A stretch of 14,087 nucleotides of DNA from Faecalicatena sp. (lineage in GTDB: Bacteria; Bacillota; Clostridia; Lachnospirales; Lachnospiraceae). Shown here in pieces: positions 1 to 6,429 of this stretch. Both the position numbers and the translations under genes were made by a program. Location: NCBI GenBank assembly GCA_009774255.1, contig VSNK01000142.1, positions 1 to 14,087 on the forward strand. Direction: 5' to 3'. Within the stretch, counting starts at the first letter, position 1, and every line of letters begins with the position of its first letter. The notes beneath the pieces were generated by a model, which worked only from the letters and a program-made list of their open reading frames with translations, searched no databases and was not told where the DNA came from.

Positions 1-28
1 AAATAGTACAGTACAATATTTGTATAAA
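1..28 (+). promoter_or_regulatory. Candidate promoter/operator of the sugar importer operon
   Basis: Two GTAC half-sites separated by one base (6-9 and 11-14) form a short palindrome, followed by ATATTTGTAT (16-25). A TATAAA at 23-28 could be the -10 element; the -35 would fall at or beyond the window edge. The GTAC motif resembles the ATTTGTAC half-site bound by AraR repressors, and an AraR-like gene lies downstream of this operon. The location would let a repressor block the promoter. This is inference from motif similarity. Confidence 0.4.
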
Positions 29-76
29 AATTAGATGCATGAAACACAAAAGCATCAAAAAAAGGAGGTAGAAAGG

Positions 77-1171
77 ATGAAGAAAAAGATTCTCAGCGTG
101 GCTCTGACTGCTGTCATGGCGCTTTCGCTCACACTGGCAGGGTGTGGTTCGAGTGACGGTGGGGAAAAACAGGGAGGCAACGGAAAACTGGTCGGTGTAG
201 CCATGCCGACGCAGAGCTCAGAAAGGTGGATCAAAGACGGCCGGAACATGAAGGCGCGGCTGGAGGAGCTTGGCTATGAGGTGTTCCTGCAATACGCGGA
301 GGATGATGTACAGGTACAACTTGCACAGATCGAGACAATGATCGCAAAAAAAGTGGACTGCCTGGTCGTCGCGTCGGTCGATTCCTCGGCGCTGATCAAT
401 GCCCTGCAGACGGCAAAGGATGAGGGGATTCCCGTGATTTCCTATGACCGTCTGCTGATGAATACCGATGCGGTCAGCTATTACGCGTCCTTTGATAATG
501 AGGGCGTAGGCAGGAAGATCGGGGAGTACATCGAGGAAAAAGCCGGCCTGGCAGACGCAAAAGAACCCCAGACCATTGAGTTTTTCATGGGTTCGCCGGA
601 TGACAACAATGCGGTTCTTCTATATAAAGGTGTGATGAGCGTACTGCAGAAATATCTGGACGACGGCACACTGGTATGTAAATCCGGGAGAACCTCATTT
701 GATGACACCTGTATTTTAAGATGGTCTCAGGAAGTGGCCCTGCAGAACTGCGAAAACTATTTATCCGGATTTTATGCAGACGAAAAGCTGGATATCTGCT
801 GCTCCGCATTTGACGGCTTCGCTTATGGAATCAAGGCAGCGCTGGAAGCGGCCGGATACACGGAGGAGGACTGGCCCATCATTACCGGTCAGGATGCGGA
901 AGTGATGGCGGTGAAAAACATCATCGACGGAAAGCAGACCGCGACGATATTCAAGGATACGGAGCTGTTGGCTGATAAATGTACCGGCATGGTCAACGCG
1001 GTGATCGAGGGCAGCGAGCCGGAGATCAATGATACGGAAACCTATGACAACGGAAAAATGGTCGTGCCGTCTTACCTGTGCGAACCCCTTTCGCTGGACA
1101 AGGATAATTACCGGGAGCTGGTCATTGACAGCGGATACTATAAAGAGGAAGAGATTCAAAACGCAAAATAA
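77..1171 (+). CDS. chvE: Multiple-monosaccharide ABC transporter substrate-binding lipoprotein (ChvE family)
   Basis: This is the extracytoplasmic sugar receptor of an ABC importer. It captures a monosaccharide outside the membrane and delivers it to the permease encoded two genes downstream. The 364-residue protein starts with a lipoprotein signal: MKKK, a hydrophobic stretch, then LAGC with the lipidated Cys at residue 23. A Ser/Gly linker leads into a periplasmic-binding-protein type I fold. The stretch with VAMPTQSSERWIKDG, LQYAEDD, QIETMI, VISYDRLL and YYASFDNEGVG is characteristic of the ChvE/GguABC (MmsAB) group, which accepts arabinose, galactose, xylose and similar sugars. ATG at 77 was chosen over an in-frame ATG at 35 because AAAGGAGG at 61-68 sits 8 bases before it and the lipoprotein signal begins there. 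The stop lies 18 bases before the ATPase start, so the genes form an operon. The sugar is inferred, not proven. Confidence 0.93.
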   Translation: MKKKILSVALTAVMALSLTLAGCGSSDGGEKQGGNGKLVGVAMPTQSSERWIKDGRNMKARLEELGYEVFLQYAEDDVQVQLAQIETMIAKKVDCLVVASVDSSALINALQTAKDEGIPVISYDRLLMNTDAVSYYASFDNEGVGRKIGEYIEEKAGLADAKEPQTIEFFMGSPDDNNAVLLYKGVMSVLQKYLDDGTLVCKSGRTSFDDTCILRWSQEVALQNCENYLSGFYADEKLDICCSAFDGFAYGIKAALEAAGYTEEDWPIITGQDAEVMAVKNIIDGKQTATIFKDTELLADKCTGMVNAVIEGSEPEINDTETYDNGKMVVPSYLCEPLSLDKDNYRELVIDSGYYKEEEIQNAK

Positions 1172-1189
1172 AGGAAAGGAGTTGAGAGG

Positions 1190-2743
1190 ATGTCTGATTA
1201 TATTCTGGAGATGAAGCATATTGTGAAGGAATTCTCCGGTGTAAGAGCATTGAACGATGTGAACCTGAAAGTAAAACGTGGCGAGGTCCATGCGCTCTGC
1301 GGTGAGAACGGTGCGGGCAAGAGCACGCTGATGAATGTTCTGTCCGGCGTGTATCCGTTTGGCACCTATACGGGAGACATCGTATACAACGGGGAAGTGG
1401 TCAAGAACCGCAATATCAAGGACAGCGAGAAAAAGGGGATCGTGATCATCCACCAGGAGCTTGCTCTGAGCCCATATCTGTCCATCGCGGAAAATATTTT
1501 CCTGGGCAATGAGCAGATGAAGGTGAACGGTGTCATCGACTGGACGCAGACCCGGAACGAGGCGCAGAAGATGTTGGAAGAAGTGGGATTGGGAAACGAA
1601 AACCTGGAAGCGCCCATCAATTCCCTCGGCGTGGGCAAGCAGCAGCTCATCGAGATCGCGAAGGCGCTGGCGAAAAAGGTAGACCTTCTGATTCTGGACG
1701 AGCCGACAGCGGCGTTAAATGACGAGGAAAGCGCGCAGCTTTTGGAGATCATGCTGAAGCTGAAATCACAGGGAATCACAAGCATCATCATTTCCCATAA
1801 GTTAAATGAGATCAGTTATGTGGCGGATGCCATCACGGTCATCCGAGACGGGCAGACCATTGAGACGCTGACCAAGGGTGTGGACGATTTCTCAGAAGAC
1901 CGGATCATCAAAGGGATGGTTGGACGTGAGCTGACCAACCGTTATCCGGAACGTACGGACTGCCCCATCGGGGATGTGGTCATGGAAGTGAAGAACTGGA
2001 ATGTCTTCCACCCGGAGGATCCGAACCGCCAGGTGCTAAAGGATATCAATATCAAGGTGCGCTCAGGCGAGGTCGTGGGGCTTGCAGGCCTGATGGGCGC
2101 CGGAAGGACGGAGTTTGCCATGAGCCTCTTCGGGCGGCAGTACGGACAGAAGATCAGCGGGGAGATCCTCATGCACGGAAAGCCGGTGAAGATAAGGAGC
2201 GTAAAGGACGCCATTGAAAATAAGATCGCGTATACCTCCGAGGACCGGAAAAATTACGGGCTGATCCTGTTCAACGACATCAAATGGAATATGTCCCTGG
2301 CAGCCCTGCGCGGTTTCTTCTCCCAGAACGGGATTGTGGATTCCAACAAGGAAATTCTGGAGGCGGAGAAATACAAAGAACTGATCAACATCAAATCCAA
2401 CTCGGTTCATCAGGCGGTGGGAAGCCTGTCCGGAGGAAACCAGCAGAAGGTGATCCTGGCAAAATGGATACTGACGGAACCGGATGTCTTGATTCTGGAC
2501 GAACCTACCCGCGGAATCGATGTGGGAGCGAAGTATGAGATCTACTGTGCCATCAACGACCTGGCAAAATCCGGAAAAGCGGTCATCGTCATTTCCTCCG
2601 AAATGCCGGAGATTCTCGGGACATGCGACAGAACCTATGTATTGAACGAAGGCTGTATCGCCGGTGAAATATCAAAAGAAGACTTATCTCAGGAAAGAAT
2701 TATGAAGTGCATTATGCAGCATAATAACAGGAAAGGGGAATAA
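1190..2743 (+). CDS. mmsA: Multiple-monosaccharide ABC transporter ATP-binding protein (double ATPase)
   Basis: This is the cytoplasmic energy-coupling subunit of the sugar importer, two ATPase domains fused in one 517-residue chain as in MglA/RbsA/GguA proteins. The first domain has Walker A GENGAGKST at residues 38-46, a signature region LGVGKQQ near 146-152 and Walker B LLILDEPT near 166-173. The second has the relaxed P-loop LAGLMGAGRTE near 297-307, signature LSGGNQQ near 413-420 and Walker B LILDEPTRGID near 433-443. The altered first signature and second P-loop are usual in this family and do not suggest a broken gene. The start is ATG 1190, preceded by AAAGGAG at 1175-1181. The gene is 18 bases behind the binding protein and 2 bases before the permease start. 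Length and composition match the MmsA/GguA group best; a ribose or galactose label would be less specific. Confidence 0.95.
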   Translation: MSDYILEMKHIVKEFSGVRALNDVNLKVKRGEVHALCGENGAGKSTLMNVLSGVYPFGTYTGDIVYNGEVVKNRNIKDSEKKGIVIIHQELALSPYLSIAENIFLGNEQMKVNGVIDWTQTRNEAQKMLEEVGLGNENLEAPINSLGVGKQQLIEIAKALAKKVDLLILDEPTAALNDEESAQLLEIMLKLKSQGITSIIISHKLNEISYVADAITVIRDGQTIETLTKGVDDFSEDRIIKGMVGRELTNRYPERTDCPIGDVVMEVKNWNVFHPEDPNRQVLKDINIKVRSGEVVGLAGLMGAGRTEFAMSLFGRQYGQKISGEILMHGKPVKIRSVKDAIENKIAYTSEDRKNYGLILFNDIKWNMSLAALRGFFSQNGIVDSNKEILEAEKYKELINIKSNSVHQAVGSLSGGNQQKVILAKWILTEPDVLILDEPTRGIDVGAKYEIYCAINDLAKSGKAVIVISSEMPEILGTCDRTYVLNEGCIAGEISKEDLSQERIMKCIMQHNNRKGE

Positions 2744-2745
2744 CA

Positions 2746-3915
2746 ATGGAAAAGAAGAAAACCGTAAATCTGAATTTGAAGCAATATGGCATGGTCTTTG
2801 CAATGCTTGCTATCTTTATTGTTTTTTATGCGCTGACAGGAGGCGTCAATGCCACTCCGATGAATATGAACAATCTGATCATGCAGAACAGTTATGTTAT
2901 TATCCTTGCTACAGGTATGCTGCTCTGTGTACTCACCGGAAATGTAGACCTGGGCGTCGGCTCCTATGTGGCTCTGTGCGGTGCGGTTGCGGCAAAGCTG
3001 ATCGTAGAGAACAATATGAGCATTCCACTGGCATTTGTGATCGCCATTCTTGTGGGGATTGCGTTCGGTGCGTTTAACGGATTTTTTATCGCCTATCTTA
3101 ATATCCCTCCCTTTGTAGTAACGCTGGCAGGCATGCTGATCGGCCGGGGACTTACATATACACTTCTGGAAAACAAGACCGTTGGGCCTCTTCCCAACTC
3201 TTATGTAAAAGTAGGGGCAGGCTTCTTCGCTTCCAGCAAAATTGAATTCGGCGGCGGAACACTGGATATCATCACGATCCTGGTTGCCCTGATCGTCACC
3301 GTCCTGGTGATCGGCGCGGAATTAAAAACGATAAAAACCCAGCAGAAGTACGGATTTGCAATGGTGCCCACCTGGCAGACCGGTATCAAGGTAGCGGCCA
3401 CGCTCGCGATCATCTGGTTCTTCTTCCTTAAAATTGCTTCCTATAACGGAATTCCGATCATATTGCTTCTGATGGCGGTGATCGTGGGAATCTATCACTT
3501 CATTACCAGCAAGACCGTTGCAGGACGCCAGGTTTACGCGCTGGGCGGCAACGAGAAGGCCGCAAGACTGTCCGGTATTGATACGAAAAAGGTGTACTTC
3601 TGGGTATATACCAACATGGGCTTTTTGGCTGCCATCGCAGGGATCGTACTGTCCGCCCGGAATGCTTCCGCTACCCCAAAGGCCGGGGACGGATTTGAGT
3701 TGGATGCCATCGCTGCCTGCTACATCGGCGGAGCTGCCGCATCAGGCGGTGTGGGTACGGTTGTCGGGGCCGTGATCGGTGCGTTTGTTATGGGTATTCT
3801 GAACAACGGAATGTTCCTGATCGGACTCTCAACAGATCTTCAGAAGGTAGTAAAGGGCTTGGTACTTCTCGGCGCGGTTACCTTTGACGTATTATCAAGC
3901 AAGAAGAAAAATTAA
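2746..3915 (+). CDS. mmsB: Multiple-monosaccharide ABC transporter permease
   Basis: This is the membrane channel of the sugar importer, a 389-residue protein of the BPD_transp_2 (RbsC-like) family, about the length expected for MmsB/GguB. It has an N-terminal amphipathic segment followed by roughly ten hydrophobic stretches. The conserved GNEKAARLSGID segment and the following region with FELDAIAACYIGGAAASGGVGTV, typical of this permease family, contact the ATPase. The middle contains a hydrophilic insert around residues 140-205, also common in GguB-type permeases. AAAGGGG at 2732-2738 is its ribosome binding site and lies inside the end of the ATPase gene; only 2 bases separate the two genes, so they are probably translationally linked. 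A strong terminator follows, so this is the last gene of the operon. Confidence 0.94.
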   Translation: MEKKKTVNLNLKQYGMVFAMLAIFIVFYALTGGVNATPMNMNNLIMQNSYVIILATGMLLCVLTGNVDLGVGSYVALCGAVAAKLIVENNMSIPLAFVIAILVGIAFGAFNGFFIAYLNIPPFVVTLAGMLIGRGLTYTLLENKTVGPLPNSYVKVGAGFFASSKIEFGGGTLDIITILVALIVTVLVIGAELKTIKTQQKYGFAMVPTWQTGIKVAATLAIIWFFFLKIASYNGIPIILLLMAVIVGIYHFITSKTVAGRQVYALGGNEKAARLSGIDTKKVYFWVYTNMGFLAAIAGIVLSARNASATPKAGDGFELDAIAACYIGGAAASGGVGTVVGAVIGAFVMGILNNGMFLIGLSTDLQKVVKGLVLLGAVTFDVLSSKKKN

Positions 3916-3951
3916 CATATCTGTGAGGAGACGGAACAGATAGTAAAGAAG

Positions 3952-3995
3952 CTGCCCGCAGCAGACCTGTAGAGTCTGCCTGTGGGCAGTTTTTT
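3952..3995 (+). terminator. Rho-independent terminator after the importer operon
   Basis: The left arm 3952-3966 (CTGCCCGCAGCAGAC) pairs with 3974-3989 (GTCTGCCTGTGGGCAG) with one mismatch and one bulge. The loop is 7 bases and the stem is followed by six T residues (3990-3995). It lies 37 bases after the permease stop and is the clearest intrinsic terminator in the window. Confidence 0.9.
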
Positions 3996-4052
3996 GCTAT
4001 TAAGAAATTTCTCCGAATTTTCCTATGGAACAAAAACCCTCCGGGGGCGCAC

Positions 4053-4073
4053 ATTTTTCTACAACTCCTAAGT
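4053..4073 (-). repeat. Module A intergenic repeat, copy 1
   Basis: The 21 bases at 4053-4073, read on the minus strand, contain CTTAGGAGTTGTAGAAAAAT. They are identical to 9400-9420, more than 5 kb away, and closely resemble 7866-7888 and 9257-9279. All four copies are in gaps between genes. This copy is not paired with a second one nearby, so it looks like a half-element or remnant. Function is unknown. Confidence 0.6.
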
Positions 4074-4086
4074 ATATATGCACAAA

Positions 4087-4110
4087 ATTTGTACTCATTT
4101 TTTAGTACAT
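4087..4110 (+). promoter_or_regulatory. Candidate AraR-like operator before the regulator gene
   Basis: ATTTGTAC at 4087-4094 and AGTACAT at 4104-4110 place two GTAC cores (4091-4094 and 4105-4108) 14 bases apart, just upstream of the -35 element. The same GTAC core is seen before the importer operon. AraR of Bacillus binds palindromes made of ATTTGTAC half-sites. Autoregulation by the adjacent regulator is therefore the simplest reading, but the spacing is not that of the Bacillus operator. Confidence 0.4.
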
Positions 4111-4118
4111 TTTACGGA

Positions 4119-4147
4119 TTGAAAAACGAAAAGTTGTATTGTATAGT
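4119..4147 (+). promoter_or_regulatory. Sigma-A-type promoter of the araR-like gene
   Basis: TTGAAA (4119-4124) and TATAGT (4142-4147) are separated by exactly 17 bases. Each hexamer differs from consensus at one or two positions. The distance to the start codon at 4248 leaves a leader of about 95 bases that includes the palindrome at 4150-4163 and an imperfect hairpin at 4187-4221. Confidence 0.6.
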
Positions 4148-4149
4148 AA

Positions 4150-4163
4150 TGAATAATTATTCA
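4150..4163. promoter_or_regulatory. Perfect 14-base palindrome at the likely transcription start (operator candidate)
   Basis: TGAATAATTATTCA is a perfect palindrome starting three bases after the -10 hexamer, where a bound protein would block initiation. It fits the core of the arginine-repressor box (TGAAT, four A/T bases, ATTCA). Whether ArgR, the AraR-like protein or another regulator binds it cannot be decided here. Confidence 0.4.
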
Positions 4164-4247
4164 CGCGAAACAAGCGGCCTGTCTATGGTACGACGCTATT
4201 TGCATCGGAAGTAGCTGTACCGGTTGAGAGTTACGGAGGTGTACATT

Positions 4248-5348
4248 TTGGAAGAATCGGTTGCAAAATATAAAGAGATCTGCCTGTGGATCAAAAATCG
4301 TCTGGAAAGCGGAGAACTAAAGCCAGGGGATAAAATAGAATCGGAATATAAGCTGTGTCAGGAGTTTCAGGTCAGCAGGCAGACCGTGCGCCACGCGATT
4401 GCCGTACTGGAAGAAGAGGGGATCATAAAAAGGTATCGCGGGAGCGGAACTTATATTAACGATTCGGATCAGGTCACCCCTAAAAAAGAAAAAAACATGC
4501 AGATCGCGGTCATGACAACTTTTATCCAGGAATATATTTTTTCCTCTATTCTAAGAGAATTGGAGGAGCAGTTTTCGAACGCCGAATACAGCCTTCAGAT
4601 CTCTGTTACAAACAACTCCGTGGAAAAAGAGAGGTTCATTTTAAAAAATATTTTGAATAAATATACGGTGGACGGGCTGATCGCCGAGACCACCAAAAGC
4701 GGACTTCCGAATCCAAATCTGGATATGTACGGAGAGTTGATGAAGCAGGGGATACCGGTGCTGTTCATTAACAGCCATTACCCGCAATTAGCTGCCCCGC
4801 ATGTAAGCCTGAACGACAAAAAAGCAGGGAAGCTGGTGACCAACTATCTGCTGCAGTGCGGACATCGGAATATCGCGGCGGTCTTTAAAGCAGATGATGG
4901 CCAGGGACACCAGCGCTATGCGGGATATGTGGAAGCTCTCATGGAGGCAAATGTAAAAGTCGATGATAAACGGATCGTATGGGTGGATTCGGAGATGCTG
5001 ACGGATTTTAAACAAAGTGAGGACTGGATCATGCACAGGCTGCAGGGCTGCACAGCATGTGTCTGCTATAACGATGTGGTGGCAAATAAGCTGTTGTCTG
5101 TCTGCAAGAAAAAGAAAATCAGGATTCCCGGGGATCTGTCCCTGATCAGTATTGATAACTCAGATATCGCAAGATTCTGTGAAGTGCCGCTGACATCTGC
5201 CGAGAATCCGGTTCGGGATCTGGCCAGGATTGCGGCCCGGCAGATGCTGGATATGATCGATGGGAAGAAGGTGCCTGAGACTACGGAGCTGGAGACAGAG
5301 ATTATCACCAGAAATTCTGTGGCGATCTTAAACCAGGGACGGCTCTAA
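4248..5348 (+). CDS. araR: AraR-like transcriptional repressor (GntR DNA-binding domain fused to LacI-type sugar-sensing domain)
   Basis: This cytoplasmic regulator probably controls the upstream sugar importer. Residues 4-72 form a GntR-type winged helix (LKPGDKIESEYKLCQEFQVSRQTVRHAI, wing GSGTYI). Residues 85-360 form a periplasmic-binding-protein-like sensor of the LacI/GalR type (VDGLIAETT, VSLNDKKAGKLVTNYLLQCGHRNIA, GYVEAL, CYNDVVANKL, SLISIDNSDIA). This combination and the 366-residue length are the hallmark of AraR, which releases DNA on binding L-arabinose. The start is TTG 4248, 7 bases after GGAGGT (4235-4240); the GTG at 4239 and TTG at 4224 overlap or precede that site. It has its own promoter and is separated from the importer by a terminator. 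No arabinose catabolic gene is present, so the effector could be another pentose or hexose. Confidence 0.88.
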   Translation: MEESVAKYKEICLWIKNRLESGELKPGDKIESEYKLCQEFQVSRQTVRHAIAVLEEEGIIKRYRGSGTYINDSDQVTPKKEKNMQIAVMTTFIQEYIFSSILRELEEQFSNAEYSLQISVTNNSVEKERFILKNILNKYTVDGLIAETTKSGLPNPNLDMYGELMKQGIPVLFINSHYPQLAAPHVSLNDKKAGKLVTNYLLQCGHRNIAAVFKADDGQGHQRYAGYVEALMEANVKVDDKRIVWVDSEMLTDFKQSEDWIMHRLQGCTACVCYNDVVANKLLSVCKKKKIRIPGDLSLISIDNSDIARFCEVPLTSAENPVRDLARIAARQMLDMIDGKKVPETTELETEIITRNSVAILNQGRL

Positions 5349-5352
5349 AAGT

Positions 5353-5552
5353 TTTCCAGCTGTGCGGTTGGATGCTCTAAAGAGCCTCCAACCCACTTAT
5401 CCATTCGCAAAAACCGTGCTGACGCACTCTTGCGTCTGCTAACGCAGCCGCTTTTTGCTCATTAATAAGTGGGTTGCTGATTCGACAGGTCATTTTCATT
5501 GCAATAAATTGCATGAAAATGACCTGTCGAATCGCAACCGCACAGCTGGAAA
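5353..5552. repeat. Composite multi-branch palindrome between araR and queH
   Basis: A perfect 18-base outer stem (5353-5370 with 5535-5552) encloses three hairpins. The first is small, GCTCT at 5374-5378 with AGAGC at 5381-5385. The second is a 12-base stem (5389-5400 with 5465-5476) closing the CCATTCGC module. The third is a 20-base perfect stem (5480-5499 with 5513-5532), extended inward by GCAA/TTGC past one bulged base. The 3' outer arm is followed by AAAGTTTTT, so the whole could also act as a terminator for araR. It starts five bases after the araR stop and ends 42 bases before queH. No reading frame fits it. Confidence 0.85.
5401..5462 (+). repeat. CCATTCGC module (module B), copy 1
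   Basis: CCATTCGCAAAA at 5401-5412 and TTTTTGCTCAT at 5452-5462 bound a hairpin region and recur unchanged at 9163-9174 and 9210-9220. The interior differs between copies but is again made of short GC-rich hairpins (here GACGCA 5421-5426 with TGCGTC 5431-5436). Conserved borders with a variable interior suggest a repeat family rather than chance. Confidence 0.65.
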
Positions 5553-5594
5553 GTTTTTGCCTGGAATATCTTATTCCCAATACAGGAGAAGTCA

Positions 5595-6227
5595 ATGCAA
5601 GTACAGAAAATAAACTATCAAAAGGAATTGGATAAAGTGCTGGATGGACTTGGGCAGCAGGGACGTGTGCCCCGTCTTTTGCTTCATAGCTGCTGCGCTC
5701 CGTGCAGCAGCTATGTGCTGGAATATCTGTCAGAATATTTTGAGATTACCGTGTTCTATTACAATCCGAATATTTATCCGGAAAGCGAATACCACAAACG
5801 GGTGACGGAACAGCAGATGTTGATCGGAAAATTAAATCCCCTCTATCCGATTTCCTTCCTGGAAGGAACCTATGACAAAGAAAAATTTTATCGGATGTCT
5901 GCCGGGCTGGAGCAGGAAAAGGAAGGTGGAGAACGGTGTCTTCGCTGTTATGCACTGCGTCTGCGGGAGACAGCCAAGAGGGCAAAAGAAGGTGGATTCG
6001 ATTATTTTACTACGACTTTGAGCATCAGCCCTTTGAAGAACGCGCAGAAATTGAATGAGATTGGCCTCTCTGTGGGACGAAAAACAGGGGTGCCGTATCT
6101 CATGTCCGATTTTAAGAAAAGAAACGGATATAAGCGGTCGGTCGAGCTGTCGGCAGAATACGGGTTGTACCGTCAGGATTACTGCGGTTGTCAGTTTTCA
6201 CTGGAAAATCGCGGAATCAAAGGGTGA
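5595..6227 (+). CDS. queH: Epoxyqueuosine reductase QueH
   Basis: This enzyme makes the final reduction of epoxyqueuosine to queuosine in the wobble base of GUN-anticodon tRNAs. It is the cobalamin-free alternative to QueG (DUF208/QueH family). The 210-residue protein has the family's cysteine motifs: HSCCAPC with Cys33, Cys34 and Cys37, then GERCLRCYALRL with Cys115 and Cys118, and YRQDYCGCQFS with Cys197 and Cys199 near the C-terminus. The family uses these for iron-sulfur and metal binding and redox chemistry. The YNPNIYP and TTTLSISPLKN segments are also typical. ATG 5595 follows AGGAG (5583-5587) by 7 bases. It stands alone between two palindrome-rich gaps; the other queuosine genes are not in the window. 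The order of cysteines is intact, so it should be functional. Confidence 0.95.
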   Translation: MQVQKINYQKELDKVLDGLGQQGRVPRLLLHSCCAPCSSYVLEYLSEYFEITVFYYNPNIYPESEYHKRVTEQQMLIGKLNPLYPISFLEGTYDKEKFYRMSAGLEQEKEGGERCLRCYALRLRETAKRAKEGGFDYFTTTLSISPLKNAQKLNEIGLSVGRKTGVPYLMSDFKKRNGYKRSVELSAEYGLYRQDYCGCQFSLENRGIKG

Positions 6228-6429
6228 AAATGTAAGAAGTTGCTTATGGACAGAGATTTTTTCTTATGATAAGATGTTTGTAACTATTCATAACGGCAAA
6301 TTGTAACTACTCAGCACAGGACAGCGCGTTTACTGCGCTGTCCGTACGAAGACGTATGGATTGCGGACGTATCTGCGAGAGTACGGAACAGATAGGGCCG
6401 ATTTACATGAAAGAAGAGAGGAATCAGGA
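6228..6429 (+). other. queH-argH gap with two adjacent hairpins
   Basis: No gene is seen. GGACAGCGC (6319-6327) pairs perfectly with GCGCTGTCC (6335-6343). A second stem CCGTAC (6342-6347) with GTACGG (6381-6386) shares its first two bases with the end of the first, so the two compete slightly. Neither is followed by a T run. TATGAT (6265-6270) in an A/T-rich stretch could be a -10 element for argH, but no good -35 is seen at 17 bases. The argH ribosome binding site AGAGG (6417-6421) ends the region. A leader with regulatory structure is possible but unproven. Confidence 0.4.

Noticed and set aside
761..1453. 230-codon minus-strand frame across the binding-protein and ATPase genes
   Set aside because: It overlaps two clear genes in opposite frames and shows no start signal or known motif.
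1625..1650. Altered first ABC signature (LGVGKQQ instead of LSGGQ) as a sign of a defective ATPase
   Set aside because: Sugar-type double ATPases commonly vary here (for example VGQQQ forms), and Walker motifs are intact.
5353..5552. CRISPR array or phage attachment site
   Set aside because: There are no evenly spaced direct repeats with unique spacers, and no integrase or tRNA gene nearby; the repeats are inverted and nested.
6361..6429. Longer argH starting at TTG 6361
   Set aside because: The added 23 residues are not typical of argininosuccinate lyase and the ribosome binding site at 6417-6421 points to ATG 6430.
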